DNA of 64,000 nucleotides from Pseudoalteromonas sp. N1230-9 (GCF_032716425.1 NZ_CP090419.1:3276001-3340000), one strand, 5' to 3'. Positions 50,486 to 60,899 are shown, counted from the stretch's first letter. The notes: a model not told the origin generated them from the sequence alone. Numbers and translations are program-made.

Positions 50486-50639
50486 TGATCTTATTTTGTA
50501 TTGCCATATTAGTACTCTATAGTAGCAAATTTTTATGATCTGGCTATAAATCATAACTAATCACCATAAGGCATTTAATTTCCTTGTAACTCGCCGCAAT
50601 CCCTTGTTAACTAAGCCTTAAGCCAAACAAAGCCACCAA

Positions 50640-50658
50640 ATATAACTTTTAGTTATAT
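50640..50658. promoter_or_regulatory. 19 bp palindrome upstream of the cys operon (candidate LysR-type/CysB operator)
   Basis: Perfect inverted repeat ATATAAC-TTTTA-GTTATAT, containing the T-N11-A spacing of LysR-type sites. Its centre is about 60 bp before the start predicted from a TATATT -10 at 50698-50703 that has no good -35. That fits an activator-dependent promoter. CysB is the natural candidate because the operon behind it is for sulfate assimilation, but this is inference. Confidence 0.5.
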
Positions 50659-50756
50659 AAACTTGGTTTTAATTATTTTTTACTTTATTTAGAGCACTAT
50701 ATTCTGCTTGCCTGCAATAAGCAGTTTCTTTGATGTGTTTTAGGGGTGAGAACAAC

Positions 50757-52178
50757 GTGCAATATTTACCTATCTTTACCAAGTTAGACGACAAACCTGT
50801 ATTGGTAGTCGGCGGTGGAGATGTTGCGTTACGCAAGTGCCGTGCATTTTTAAAAGCACGTGCCAATGTAACGCTAGTCGCCCCTGAGTTTTGTGATGAA
50901 CTTACTGCGCTTGCAACGCAAGGTGAAGTAACGCTTATTGTTGATATATTTAAAGAGCAGTATTTAGATCAACAAATGCTAGTTATTGCGGCGACGGATA
51001 TCGACAGCGTCAATAATGACGTTTTTGAACGTGCCAATGCGCGTAATATTTTCGTTAATGTGGTGGATGACCAGCCTAAATGCAGCTTTATTTTTCCTTC
51101 GATTGTTGACCGTGATCCAATCACAATTGCTATTTCAAGTGCTGGCACTGCCCCCGTACTTGCACGTCGGTTACGTGAAAAACTCGAAACGCTTATTCCA
51201 CAACACATTGGCCCACTTGCTACATTAGTTGGCAGCTTTCGCGATAAAGTAAAACAGCGTTTCAAGCACTTTGCTGACCGTCGCCAATTTTGGGAAGGGG
51301 TGTTTGACTCATCAGTTGTGAGTAAAGTGCAAGCGGGTAATACCGAGGCAGCAACTGTGCAGTTAGAGCAACTGTTAGATGCAAAGCCAGAGCCTGAAGG
51401 CGAAGTGTATGTTGTCGGTGCAGGCCCAGGTGACCCTGAGTTATTAACACTAAAAGCACTGCAGTTAATGCAGCAAGCAGACGTCGTTGTGTATGACTAT
51501 TTAGTCTCTGATGAAATTATGGAACTTGTGCGTCGTGACGCTGATTTAGTCTGTGTTGGTAAACGCTTGGGCGATCACAGCGTTGCACAGGAAGATACCA
51601 ATCAAATGCTCGTAGATTTTGCCAAACAAGGTAAAAAAGTATGCCGTATTAAAGGAGGCGACCCATTTATTTATGGTCGTGGTGGTGAAGAAGTGCAAGT
51701 GCTAGCCGCAAATCAAGTACGTTACCAAATCGTACCGGGTATCACTGCTGCTGCCGGCTGCAGTGCTTATGCTGGGATCCCTCTAACACACAGAGACCAT
51801 GCACAAGCCATTCAATTTGTGACAGGACACTGTAAAAAAGATGGTCAAGAACTTGATTGGCAATCACTAGCAAAACCAAATCAAACTTTGGCAATTTATA
51901 TGGGTGTCATTAAATCTCCCCATATTCAAGCACAATTATTAAAACATGGCCGTGGTGCAGAAACACCGGTTGCCATTATTGAAAATGGTACGCGAAAAGA
52001 ACAGCGTGTCGTTACAGGACAACTGGGTGAATTGGCGGACTTGATTGCCCGTCATAGTATTATCTCACCCGCTTTACTAATTATAGGCGAAGTTGCATCA
52101 TTGCATCACCAGCTTGCATGGTTCGGACAAACCGAACAAACCAGCAGCTTTGCCCAGCCTATTACAGGCGTAGCGTAA
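50757..52178 (+). CDS. cysG: Siroheme synthase CysG
   Basis: Trifunctional enzyme making siroheme for sulfite and nitrite reductases. N-terminal precorrin-2 dehydrogenase/ferrochelatase (VLVVGGGDVALRKCR), dimerisation part, and C-terminal uroporphyrinogen III methyltransferase (VYVVGAGPGDPELLTLKAL, then VVVYDYLVS). 473 residues from the GTG at 50757, which follows AGGGGTGAG and matches the family start (QYLPIFTKLDDKP). An ATG 27 bp upstream is possible but has no fitting homologous extension. First gene of cysG-cysDN-SLC13-cysC-cysQ. Confidence 0.96.
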   Translation: MQYLPIFTKLDDKPVLVVGGGDVALRKCRAFLKARANVTLVAPEFCDELTALATQGEVTLIVDIFKEQYLDQQMLVIAATDIDSVNNDVFERANARNIFVNVVDDQPKCSFIFPSIVDRDPITIAISSAGTAPVLARRLREKLETLIPQHIGPLATLVGSFRDKVKQRFKHFADRRQFWEGVFDSSVVSKVQAGNTEAATVQLEQLLDAKPEPEGEVYVVGAGPGDPELLTLKALQLMQQADVVVYDYLVSDEIMELVRRDADLVCVGKRLGDHSVAQEDTNQMLVDFAKQGKKVCRIKGGDPFIYGRGGEEVQVLAANQVRYQIVPGITAAAGCSAYAGIPLTHRDHAQAIQFVTGHCKKDGQELDWQSLAKPNQTLAIYMGVIKSPHIQAQLLKHGRGAETPVAIIENGTRKEQRVVTGQLGELADLIARHSIISPALLIIGEVASLHHQLAWFGQTEQTSSFAQPITGVA

Positions 52179-52213
52179 TTTAACTTTTAATCATTTTAGT
52201 AGGACGACTAACA

Positions 52214-53113
52214 ATGGCTTTAACACACCTTCAGCAATTAGAAGCTGAAAGTATCAAGATCATGCGCGAAGTGGCTGCTGAGTTTGAACATCCGGTGATG
52301 CTTTACTCGATAGGTAAAGATTCATCGGTATTATTACACTTAGCACGCAAAGCGTTTTACCCAGCAAAGATCCCATTTCCATTATTACATGTTGATACCA
52401 ACTGGAAATTTAAGGAAATGATCGAGTTTCGTGACCGCCTAGCCAGAGAATACGGCTTTGATTTAATCGTCCACAAAAACCCTGAAGGGTTAGAGATTGA
52501 TATCAACCCATTTGTACACGGCTCAGCAAAACACACTGATATCATGAAAACCCAAGGCTTAAAGCAAGCATTAGATAAATACGGCTTTGATGCTGCGTTT
52601 GGTGGAGCACGTCGTGACGAAGAGAAATCGCGTGCTAAAGAGCGTGTTTACTCATTCCGTGACAAACACCACAGATGGGATCCAAAAAACCAACGTCCAG
52701 AGCTTTGGAATACATATAACAGCCAAGTTAACCCAGGTGAAAGCATTCGTGTTTTCCCGCTATCTAACTGGACTGAGCTTGATATTTGGCAGTATATCTA
52801 CCAAGAAAACATTGAAATGGTTCCACTTTACCTTGCCAAAGAACGCCCTGTTGTTGAGCGTAACGGCACGCTAATTATGGTTGATGATGAGCGCATGCCT
52901 CTTGAGGAAGGCGAAGTACCACAAATGAAATCTGTGCGTTTCCGTACTCTGGGTTGTTACCCGTTAACGGGTGCTGTGGAATCAACGGCAGGAACCTTAA
53001 CGGAAATTATTGAAGAAATGCTGCTTTCAACCTCTTCTGAGCGTGAGGGCCGTGTGATTGATCATGATTCAGCTGGTTCAATGGAAAAGAAAAAACGTGA
53101 GGGCTATTTCTAA
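52214..53113 (+). CDS. cysD: Sulfate adenylyltransferase subunit 2 CysD
   Basis: ATP sulfurylase catalytic subunit, 299 residues (E. coli 302). PP-loop motif [18 protein letters not shown], then [13 protein letters not shown] and [15 protein letters not shown]. Forms the heterodimer with CysN that activates sulfate to adenosine phosphosulfate. Its stop overlaps the cysN start by one base (TAATG). Confidence 0.97.
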   Translation: MALTHLQQLEAESIKIMREVAAEFEHPVMLYSIGKDSSVLLHLARKAFYPAKIPFPLLHVDTNWKFKEMIEFRDRLAREYGFDLIVHKNPEGLEIDINPFVHGSAKHTDIMKTQGLKQALDKYGFDAAFGGARRDEEKSRAKERVYSFRDKHHRWDPKNQRPELWNTYNSQVNPGESIRVFPLSNWTELDIWQYIYQENIEMVPLYLAKERPVVERNGTLIMVDDERMPLEEGEVPQMKSVRFRTLGCYPLTGAVESTAGTLTEIIEEMLLSTSSEREGRVIDHDSAGSMEKKKREGYF

Positions 53114-54537
53114 TGTCTAAAACAAACGACACGATTAACGAAGTAAGAGAGCTAGGCATTGACGCTTACCTCGCACGTCAACAAGATAAAAGCCTTTTAC
53201 GCATGCTGACATGTGGTAGCGTTGATGACGGTAAATCAACGCTGATTGGCCGCCTTTTACATGACAGCCACCAAATTTATGAAGATCAACTTGCCGCCCT
53301 GCATAAAGACAATGAAAAGGTCGGTAATGCGGGTGAAGAGCTTGATTTAGCACTCCTTGTTGATGGCTTACAAGCTGAGCGTGAACAAGGTATTACGATT
53401 GACGTTGCTTATCGTTACTTCTCAACAGCAAAACGTAAATTCATCATTGCTGACACACCAGGGCATGAGCAGTACACACGCAACATGGTAACCGGTGCAT
53501 CAACAAGTGATGTTGCGATTATCTTAGTGGATGCGCGTTACGGTGTACAAGTACAAACAAAACGCCATAGTTTTATCTGTGATTCGCTTGGTATTAAGCA
53601 GTTTGTTGTTGCTATCAATAAGATGGACATCGTCGACTTTGATGAAACCGTGTATGAAAAAATCAAAGCGGATTATCTTAAATTTGCGGAGCAGCTAAAC
53701 GTTACAAATATCAAGTTTGTGCCTATGTCTGCACTTAAAGGTGACAACGTAGTAACACGCTCAGAGCACACACCTTACTACACAGATAAACCACTGCTTG
53801 AGTTACTTGAAGACTCGCCAGCTGCTGAAATTGATAACGGTTTCGAAGCTCGCCTTCCGGTGCAATATGTCGTACGCCCTAACTTAGACTTCCGTGGCTT
53901 CCAAGGTACTTTAACCTCTGGCAAGTTCAGTGTTGGTGATGCAGTGAAAGTGCTACCATCGGGTAAAAGCTCAAGCATCAAAGAGATTGTCACTTTTGAT
54001 GGCAACTTAGATACCGCTGAAGCAGGACAAGCAATCACCTTAACATTAAACGACGAGATAGATATCAGCCGTGGTGATGTGATTGTACCAGCCGCTTCAA
54101 AAGCCGCGGTCACAAATCGTATTCAAGCTAAATTAGTATGGATGCACGAAGCGCCGCTTGTATTAGGTAAAAGCTATAACTTTAAGTTAGGCAGCAAGAA
54201 CATCTCTGCAGTGGTAAGAAAAATCGATCACACGATTGATGTAAATACCCTAGAGCATGGTCAAGCTGACTCATTACAACTGAACGAAATTGCCATTGTA
54301 ACCTTAGAACTTACAGAAACAATTTTGGCTGATGAGTACCACAACAACCATGAAACAGGTGCGTTTATCCTAATCGATCGCCTATCAAACCTAACTGTAG
54401 CAGCAGGTATGATTGAGCAATTACTTAACATTGAAGAACAGCAAAGTAACTTTAGCGACTTTGAAGTTGAATTTAACGCTTTAGTACGCAAGCACTTCCC
54501 TCACTGGCAAGCGCTTGATATAACTAAGCTTAAATGA
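53113..54537 (+). CDS. cysN: Sulfate adenylyltransferase subunit 1 CysN (GTPase)
   Basis: 474 residues (E. coli 475). GTPase relating to EF-Tu that drives the CysD reaction by GTP hydrolysis. G1 GSVDDGKSTLIGRLLHD, G3 DTPGHEQYTRNM, G4 NKMDIVDFDE. There is no fused CysC domain; cysC is a separate gene in the same operon. Confidence 0.97.
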   Translation: MSKTNDTINEVRELGIDAYLARQQDKSLLRMLTCGSVDDGKSTLIGRLLHDSHQIYEDQLAALHKDNEKVGNAGEELDLALLVDGLQAEREQGITIDVAYRYFSTAKRKFIIADTPGHEQYTRNMVTGASTSDVAIILVDARYGVQVQTKRHSFICDSLGIKQFVVAINKMDIVDFDETVYEKIKADYLKFAEQLNVTNIKFVPMSALKGDNVVTRSEHTPYYTDKPLLELLEDSPAAEIDNGFEARLPVQYVVRPNLDFRGFQGTLTSGKFSVGDAVKVLPSGKSSSIKEIVTFDGNLDTAEAGQAITLTLNDEIDISRGDVIVPAASKAAVTNRIQAKLVWMHEAPLVLGKSYNFKLGSKNISAVVRKIDHTIDVNTLEHGQADSLQLNEIAIVTLELTETILADEYHNNHETGAFILIDRLSNLTVAAGMIEQLLNIEEQQSNFSDFEVEFNALVRKHFPHWQALDITKLK

Positions 54538-54568
54538 TCACTTTTCGCCTGTTATAGGAAGTAATAGC

Positions 54569-56296
54569 ATGTATCAACAGCTGGTATTAACAGGCATTAT
54601 GCTGGTATTAGTCGGGTGCCTTTTTGGCACACGACTAAAACCAGCATGGTTATTTGTTGGCGCCATTGGTATTAGCTATCTAGCAGGGCTTATAAGCCTT
54701 GAAGATATGCTGGTGAACTATGCAAACCCCTCTTTAATTACTTTAATACTGCTTGTATTAGTGTCTATTGCTGTAGAAAAAACCACGTTAGTACAGAAAC
54801 TTGCTCAGTCACTTTCTAAAGGAAGTCTAACCAGCTCAGTGACTAAACTTGGTTTATCTACTGCTTTTTTATCATCATTTACTAATAATACGGCGGTTGT
54901 GGCCTCACTTATTAGTGCAATAAAAGACAGCCCAACTCATTCCCCGTCTAAGTTGTTGTTGCCCTTGTCGTACACTGCAATTTTAGGGGGCACGATTACC
55001 CTAATTGGCACATCAACTAACTTAATTGTTAATGGTTTTGCAGTAGAAGCTGGCATGGCGCCCCTTGGCTTTTTTGATTTTACATTAGTGGGCTTGGGTG
55101 CTTTAAGTGTTGGCTTAATCACTATCATTGTGATGTTGAAATACCTTCCTGATAATGGCAAAAACGATCAAGAAGTCGTCCCTTTCTATCTAGAAGGTAA
55201 AGTTGAAATCGGCTCAAAACTCGCGGGTAAAAGCGTTGAAGAAAATGGTCTTCGTGAACTTAAAGACCTATTCTTAGCCGAAATCATCCGTGAAGATAAA
55301 CGTATCTGTGCAGTCACACCAAAGCAAGTGATAAAAGAAGGTGACGTGCTTCTATTTGTCGGTGACATAAAATCGGTGCCGCTGCTTACTCAGTTTGATG
55401 GTCTAAAAGTCGTTCACGACAAACACGAAAAAGATGTTGAGCACTTAGTTGAAGTCGTTGTCAGCCATTCATCTAAATACATAGGTAAAACCGTTAAGGA
55501 AGTGCGTTTTCGTGAGCAATTCCATGCGGCAGTTATTGCCATTCGCCGTGGTCATGACCGTTTGCAAGGTGGTTTAGGTAAAGTACAACTTCAAGCTGGT
55601 GACTCACTCATTCTTGCACCAGGTAAAGAGTTTTACTCGCTTCCTGACCTTAAAAGAGAGTTTGTTTATATTTCAGGCCTTGATTTACAAACTCACTTAA
55701 AGCCAAAGAAATCTAATATCGTATTGGCAAGTTTTGCGGGGGTTTTAGGCCTGAGCATTCTTGGAATCGTGCCCTTGATTAAAGGTCTACTTGTTTTACT
55801 GATCGGCCTAATGCTAACTGGCACAATTAAACTTAGTGAAGTAAAGCGCCGCTTTCCGATTGAGCTACTCGCCGTGGTAGGCAGTGCTATCGGCCTGGCT
55901 AAATTAATGATAGGCACAGGCCTTGCCGGTGAAATATCATCAGGTATGTTATACGTGCTTGGCGATTTTGGACCTTATGGTGCTTTCATTGCCATTTTCT
56001 TAATGACCGTGATGTTTACCGAGCTCATTACCAATAATGCTGCCGCGGCACTTTCGTTTCCAGTTGCCTACGCATTAGCCATAGGTTTTGATGTATCGCC
56101 ACTCCCTTTTATTATGGCTGTCGCTTTTGGTGCATCGGCCAGTTTTATTTCACCATATGGTTACCAAACTAACCTAATGGTATACAGTGCGGGTAACTAC
56201 CGTTTAAAAGATTACATTGCAATGGGCTTACCGTTATCGATTATTTATTCAATAACGGTGCTGACATTAATACCACTGGTTTTTCCATTTCAATAA
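54569..56296 (+). CDS. SLC13-family permease with two RCK-C domains, probable sulfate importer
   Basis: Inner-membrane transporter of 575 residues. Two bundles of hydrophobic helices (about 1-195 and 380-575) flank two TrkA-C/RCK-C modules at roughly 205-285 and 290-360 (the second contains [18 protein letters not shown]). The conserved transport motifs are [11 protein letters not shown] in the first half and [11 protein letters not shown] plus [16 protein letters not shown] in the second, as in SLC13/CitMHS-type carriers. Since it lies between cysN and cysC with TAATG overlap into the latter, sulfate uptake is the best guess; no ABC sulfate transporter is in the window. Confidence 0.88.
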   Translation: MYQQLVLTGIMLVLVGCLFGTRLKPAWLFVGAIGISYLAGLISLEDMLVNYANPSLITLILLVLVSIAVEKTTLVQKLAQSLSKGSLTSSVTKLGLSTAFLSSFTNNTAVVASLISAIKDSPTHSPSKLLLPLSYTAILGGTITLIGTSTNLIVNGFAVEAGMAPLGFFDFTLVGLGALSVGLITIIVMLKYLPDNGKNDQEVVPFYLEGKVEIGSKLAGKSVEENGLRELKDLFLAEIIREDKRICAVTPKQVIKEGDVLLFVGDIKSVPLLTQFDGLKVVHDKHEKDVEHLVEVVVSHSSKYIGKTVKEVRFREQFHAAVIAIRRGHDRLQGGLGKVQLQAGDSLILAPGKEFYSLPDLKREFVYISGLDLQTHLKPKKSNIVLASFAGVLGLSILGIVPLIKGLLVLLIGLMLTGTIKLSEVKRRFPIELLAVVGSAIGLAKLMIGTGLAGEISSGMLYVLGDFGPYGAFIAIFLMTVMFTELITNNAAAALSFPVAYALAIGFDVSPLPFIMAVAFGASASFISPYGYQTNLMVYSAGNYRLKDYIAMGLPLSIIYSITVLTLIPLVFPFQ

Positions 56297-56310
56297 TGAG
56301 AGTAAAAACA

Positions 56311-56907
56311 ATGGATGAGAATATTGTATGGCATAACTACGCCACCACTAAAGCACAGCGTAGTGAGCAAAAAAAACATAAGCCAACTATTTTATGGTTC
56401 ACTGGTTTTTCAGGCTCTGGCAAAAGCACCGTTGCCAATGCACTAGAAAGTGCCCTGAATCAATTAGGTGTGCACACATACCTATTAGACGGTGATAATG
56501 TCCGTCATGGTTTATGTAAAGATCTTGGCTTTAGTGATGAAGACCGTATTGAAAATATTCGTCGGGTGGGTGAAACCGCAAAACTCATGGTTGATGCCGG
56601 ACTTGTGGTACTCACCGCATTTATTTCACCCTTTCGAAGTGAACGCGATATGGTAAGAAACTTAGTTGAAGAGGGTGAATTTATCGAAGTATTTTTAGAT
56701 ACCCCATTAGACGTTTGCGAAAGCCGCGATCCAAAGGGTCTCTATAAAAAAGCCCGTGCAGGTGAGATAAAGCACTTCACTGGAATCGATTCTGATTATC
56801 AACCCCCTATTTCACCAGAAATTAAAATCGATACGAGCGCAAACACCCTAGACCAATCGGTGCAAGAACTGGTAGCGTATTTAAAACAACAGCAAATTAT
56901 AGGTTAA
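56311..56907 (+). CDS. cysC: Adenylylsulfate kinase CysC
   Basis: Phosphorylates APS to PAPS. 198 residues from ATG 56311, which has GAGAG at good spacing; an upstream ATG at 56296 overlapping the permease stop would add five residues. P-loop GFSGSGKST (32-40), [11 protein letters not shown], and the serine loop [11 protein letters not shown]. The order cysN-permease-cysC is unusual compared with the enteric cysDNC. Confidence 0.96.
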   Translation: MDENIVWHNYATTKAQRSEQKKHKPTILWFTGFSGSGKSTVANALESALNQLGVHTYLLDGDNVRHGLCKDLGFSDEDRIENIRRVGETAKLMVDAGLVVLTAFISPFRSERDMVRNLVEEGEFIEVFLDTPLDVCESRDPKGLYKKARAGEIKHFTGIDSDYQPPISPEIKIDTSANTLDQSVQELVAYLKQQQIIG

Positions 56908-56910
56908 GCC

Positions 56911-57681
56911 ATGAATCAAACGGAACTGCTAGAAGAAATCTTACTCCTCGCACGCCAAGCGGGTAGCGCAATAATGGGGATTTACGAAAAGGACTTTAAT
57001 GTTGAATACAAGGCTGATGAAAGTCCTGTTACCGACGCAGACCTAGCAGCTCATAAAGTGATTGTGAATGGCTTAAAACACCTTACCCCAGATGTGCCAA
57101 TTCTAAGTGAAGAAAGCGCTGATATAAGCTGGGACGTCCGCCAAGCATGGCAACGCTACTGGTTAGTTGATCCTATAGATGGCACCAAAGAATTCATCAA
57201 GAAAAACGGCGAGTTTACCGTCAATATTGCACTGATCGAAAATGGAAAGCCTGTATTAGCTGTGGTTGATGCACCCGCTTTGGGCGTTTCGTATATTGCA
57301 AGTGAAGCAATCGGTGCCTTTAAAGATAAAGGCGATGAGCGTATCGAACTAAAAGTTACCCGCAAACCAAACAGAGGACTTATCCGTGTTGTTGGCAGTC
57401 GCTCACATCCTTCTCCAGATCTTGCTGAGTTTGTAAAACAGTTCGATGACGTAGAAATGGTCTCAAAAGGCAGCTCACTAAAACTATGCTTAGTAGCCGA
57501 AGGCAGTGCAGATATTTACCCAAGGTTAGGCCCAACCTGTGAGTGGGATACAGGCGCAGGCCATGCGATTGCCGAAATAGCAGGTGCAACGGTTAGCAAG
57601 CTCGATGGCAGCCCATTACGGTATAACAGTAAAGAAGAGTATCTGAATCCATATTTTGTGGTATCAGCGTTAGAAGGTTAA
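56911..57681 (+). CDS. cysQ: 3'(2'),5'-bisphosphate nucleotidase CysQ
   Basis: 256-residue Mg-dependent phosphatase (inositol monophosphatase superfamily) that removes PAP, the toxic by-product of PAPS use. Metal-site motifs: LSEESADISW, WLVDPIDGTKEF and CEWDTGAGHAIAE. Three base pairs after cysC, last gene of the operon. A hairpin follows about 100 bp later. Confidence 0.96.
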   Translation: MNQTELLEEILLLARQAGSAIMGIYEKDFNVEYKADESPVTDADLAAHKVIVNGLKHLTPDVPILSEESADISWDVRQAWQRYWLVDPIDGTKEFIKKNGEFTVNIALIENGKPVLAVVDAPALGVSYIASEAIGAFKDKGDERIELKVTRKPNRGLIRVVGSRSHPSPDLAEFVKQFDDVEMVSKGSSLKLCLVAEGSADIYPRLGPTCEWDTGAGHAIAEIAGATVSKLDGSPLRYNSKEEYLNPYFVVSALEG

Positions 57682-57776
57682 GGTAAATAGAAAAGTGGCT
57701 TCAAAAGCGTTAATTTTTTCAGGCTGAGTTGAATATCACAGAACTTAATCTATTGAAAACTCAAAAAGCCTCAGAC

Positions 57777-57806
57777 AATTCCCTCTAAAATATTCTAGAG
57801 GGAATT
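57777..57806. terminator. Inverted repeat after the cys operon
   Basis: Perfect 11 bp arms AATTCCCTCTA/TAGAGGGAATT, 8 nt AT loop, no T run. May be a weak terminator for cysQ or for the beta-helix gene opposite. Confidence 0.5.
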
Positions 57807-57860
57807 CCAAACGAGCTGATTTAGAAACACAGCTCTACTAACTGTTTAAATAGTTTATAT

Positions 57861-58982
57861 TTACCTACAATCTGGAATAAAGCCGTTTACCATACTCAGA
57901 TTTTCGATATTTAACTGCATTCCACCCACAAAACCAATACTGCCCTGAATGCCATTTCTCTCATGTAAATCACATAATTTAGATACATCAGACACCTCAA
58001 AAACAGAATCGACAAACTCGACTCTTGAACCTATTGCCTGAATTGCATTCGGCTTATTAGCTTTTACATAGCAGTTTTTACATGAGAAATCATTATACCA
58101 AAGCTTTAGATTGTGTCTGTTAATATCACCTGATAACGATGTAACTTCTTCTAAAGTGGTACTTTGACTTTTTATATCAAGATCTGCATCTCGACTGTTC
58201 GACACCAATACATTTTTAATTGTAACACCGGTGACATCTGAATTTACAACAATACCATCCCCCTGCTGATAACCCCCGCAATCAACTGAACCGCCTACAT
58301 TATTTGAAATAGATACATTTTCAATATTTATATCTTTAGCCTCACCGCTGACACTGATACCAGTAATATGACAATCTTTAGTAGAATCTATATTTGAATT
58401 TAACCCATCTATTTTTGAGTTTGTAATAGAAATATTTTTTGGTTTACCATTAATGCGAATTCCTGCTTTATGGTAAGCTAAGGTGGTTAATTCATTGATT
58501 GTAATGTTACTAAAAGCTGCTGAGTCATTTTTATCAAAATCTACACAACTCATTGTATTGTGCGCATATATGCGATCAATATTTACATTCGATACTGAAC
58601 CTTCCTTAAACCTAAAACAATATTGTGTATTAATAAACTTTATATTATCAAAGCTAATATTGCTTCTCGCAACAATAAAGCCTGAGCTCCCGCTATTACC
58701 ACTATTATAGTCACTGGTAATTATAACATTACCTAAACCAGAAATTTTAACGGGGTGTGCCCCTTGGCTAACCGACAAATAATTATTCTGATAATATATC
58801 CCAGATTTTAAAATAATATTTGCTATACTCGCATCTGCTAGAAACCCATTTAAATCTGATAAATTCGCTGGCCTTTCTATATCATACCCATCGCCAGTAC
58901 CATCTGAACTTACATACACGGTATTTGCGTAAGATAAGTTAGCTACGCCCAGAAAAACCAATATAAAAACAAAATTTTTCAT
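57861..58982 (-). CDS. Exported right-handed beta-helix protein
   Basis: 373 residues. Start at ATG 58982, which has AAGGA seven bases before it; an ATG 24 bp further out was rejected. Signal peptide MKNFVFILVFLGVANLSYA. The rest is a pectate-lyase-like parallel beta-helix: short repeats of ~22-30 residues such as ISFDNIKFINTQ, VNIDRIYAHNT, ITNSKIDGLNS and VTIKNVLVSNS. Catalytic residues are not clear, so enzyme or binding protein cannot be told apart. Its base composition is noticeably AT-richer than its neighbours, suggesting later acquisition. Confidence 0.8.
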   Translation of the reverse strand: MKNFVFILVFLGVANLSYANTVYVSSDGTGDGYDIERPANLSDLNGFLADASIANIILKSGIYYQNNYLSVSQGAHPVKISGLGNVIITSDYNSGNSGSSGFIVARSNISFDNIKFINTQYCFRFKEGSVSNVNIDRIYAHNTMSCVDFDKNDSAAFSNITINELTTLAYHKAGIRINGKPKNISITNSKIDGLNSNIDSTKDCHITGISVSGEAKDINIENVSISNNVGGSVDCGGYQQGDGIVVNSDVTGVTIKNVLVSNSRDADLDIKSQSTTLEEVTSLSGDINRHNLKLWYNDFSCKNCYVKANKPNAIQAIGSRVEFVDSVFEVSDVSKLCDLHERNGIQGSIGFVGGMQLNIENLSMVNGFIPDCR

Positions 58983-59274
58983 AACAAAATCCTTATTAAT
59001 TTTCATTTAGAATCCACTACCTAAAAAAGGTACTTATTTATAGGTGAAAAATAACAAAACTACAAATATAAAACATAGAAAAAGACGTATTAACTACACA
59101 CATAAAACCCATTAATAAAAAAACACTAAAATCATGCTTTATAAAAACCATTATCACATACTAAATTTTAAATTTAATACTTAAAAATTCCGCTAAATAT
59201 TACATTGCAAAACTAGTCAATGAAGCAATGTTCCGTTAATATTTTGCTCAATTATTTATAGTGAAGGAATAAAA
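58983..59274. other. Very AT-rich intergenic stretch
   Basis: About 290 bp with long A and T runs between the beta-helix gene and the 63-residue gene. I see no hairpin terminator, tRNA or convincing promoter hexamers that could be singled out. It must contain the divergent promoters of both genes. Confidence 0.6.
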
Positions 59275-59466
59275 ATGACAACGGTTGAAAAGGCAATTGA
59301 AGCAGCGTACGAATCACAAATCACCTCGCTTTATAAGGCTCTCTCACAAAGCATTCTTGCCGCAAATGGCGATGAAGCAGAAATCAGTGCCGCTGAGGCT
59401 CGCTTTAAGAAAGGCTTAGCATTTGCTGCTGATATAAAAACACGTGCACTAACGGCTGCACAATAA
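59275..59466 (+). CDS. Small protein of unknown function (63 residues)
   Basis: Soluble, helical, Ala- and Glu-rich peptide (MTTVEKAIEAAYESQITSLY ... AEARFKKGLAFAADIKTRAL). It has a strong ribosome site (GAAGGA, 7 nt before ATG) and codon use like real genes here. Likely forms a helical hairpin. No family recognised. It precedes the SdaC-like permease on the same strand, 170 bp apart. Confidence 0.75.
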   Translation: MTTVEKAIEAAYESQITSLYKALSQSILAANGDEAEISAAEARFKKGLAFAADIKTRALTAAQ

Positions 59467-59636
59467 CACTCTAAGCTGGGTGGAGCAGTGCAAAACTCAG
59501 CTAGCCAAATAAGCAATATTCCTTTGTGTAAGTCTCCCCTTACAGCATAGTTATTTAAATACAACGCTAAAACATGCATTCTTAGTCGCTTTTCTATATG
59601 CTGCGCGACAATTATTATTCTAATAGTGGAGTGCTA

Positions 59637-60899
59637 ATGAACACACATCAAGATGCTGCGCAGTACAACGCATCGACAACAAGTAGTAACTCGAAATGGA
59701 ATCTTCATGACACCCAATGGGTATTAAGCTTATTTGGTACCGCAGTCGGCGCTGGTATTTTATTCTTACCGATTAATATTGGTATTGGTGGATTCTGGCC
59801 ATTAGTGATTATGGCTTGCTTAGCCTTTCCTATGACTTTTCTGGCTCACCGTGGTTTGGCCCGTTTTGTATTATCATCTAAACAGTCCGATGCTGATTTT
59901 ACAGACGTAGTTGAAGAGCATTTTGGTATTAACGCTGGTCGCTTAATTTCTCTTTTATACTTCCTTTCGATCTTTCCTATTTTACTTATCTATGGTGTTG
60001 GCTTAACCAATACCGTCGACAGCTTTATTGTGAATCAATTAGGCATGGAGTCACCACCTCGAGTTCTATTATCAGGGGTTTTAGTAGGTGGTATGATTAG
60101 CTTAATGCTTGGTGGTGAGGCACTTATGCTTCGCGCTTTTTCTATTTTAGTTTATCCTCTGGTTGGTATCTTATTCTTCTTATCATTATATTTAATCCCT
60201 AGCTGGCAAATGCCTAACATCACTATTCCTGAATTCTCAGGTTTTATGAAGACGCTTTGGTTATCTATTCCCATTATTGTTTTTTCGTTTAGCCACGCAG
60301 CTGCGATCTCAAGCTTTGTCCATGTACAGCGAGCCCATTATGGCAATAATGCCAAAATGAAATCTGAAGCAATTCTTAAACGTACCAGCTTGTTACTGAT
60401 TGTATTTGTGTTGCTGTTTGTATTTTCTTGTGTGTTGTCTCTGTCATCTGAGCAAATGATACAAGCTAAAGCTGATAATGTGTCTATTTTGTCATTTCTA
60501 GCCAATATCACAGATAACTCTTTTATTGCCACACTTGGCCCTCTGGTTGCTTTTATCGCAATTACTTCATCATTCTTAGGACACTTCTTAGGTGCTCGTG
60601 AAAGCTTTAATGGGCTAGTTAGTAAGCAAGCACATTTGAATCCAAAGTTAGTTGATAAAATTGGCACAGTAATCATGTTCTTCGCTATTTGGTATTGCTC
60701 AGTGATCAACCCAAGTATTTTAGACATGATGGATCAGCTGTCAGGCCCTATCATTGCCATGATCCTTTTCATCATGCCGATGATTGCCGTTTATAAAGTA
60801 CCTAGCTTACACAAATACAGAAACCGCTTAAGTACACTGTTTGTGCTTACAATTGGCTCTCTGGCGGTATTTGCGCTTATTTATAGCATGATTAAGTAA
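59637..60899 (+). CDS. sdaC: SdaC-like serine/threonine permease
   Basis: 420 residues of the HAAAP (hydroxy/aromatic amino acid permease) family, 11 hydrophobic segments. It closely follows E. coli SdaC: LSLFGTAVGAGILFLPINIG, LAHRGLARFVLS, VVEEHFGINAGRLI, FSHAAAISSF, SFLGHFLGAREGF-like SFLGHFLGARESF and NPSILDMMDQLSGPIIAMILF. Probably a proton- or sodium-driven importer of serine. Start at ATG 59637 with GTGGAG before it; an ATG 39 bp upstream would add 13 residues without homologous sequence. Confidence 0.88.
   Translation: MNTHQDAAQYNASTTSSNSKWNLHDTQWVLSLFGTAVGAGILFLPINIGIGGFWPLVIMACLAFPMTFLAHRGLARFVLSSKQSDADFTDVVEEHFGINAGRLISLLYFLSIFPILLIYGVGLTNTVDSFIVNQLGMESPPRVLLSGVLVGGMISLMLGGEALMLRAFSILVYPLVGILFFLSLYLIPSWQMPNITIPEFSGFMKTLWLSIPIIVFSFSHAAAISSFVHVQRAHYGNNAKMKSEAILKRTSLLLIVFVLLFVFSCVLSLSSEQMIQAKADNVSILSFLANITDNSFIATLGPLVAFIAITSSFLGHFLGARESFNGLVSKQAHLNPKLVDKIGTVIMFFAIWYCSVINPSILDMMDQLSGPIIAMILFIMPMIAVYKVPSLHKYRNRLSTLFVLTIGSLAVFALIYSMIK

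Noticed and set aside
50486..50554. 23-residue N-terminal extension of deoC
   Set aside because: No match to the family and no ribosome site; ATG 50485 aligns with known starts.
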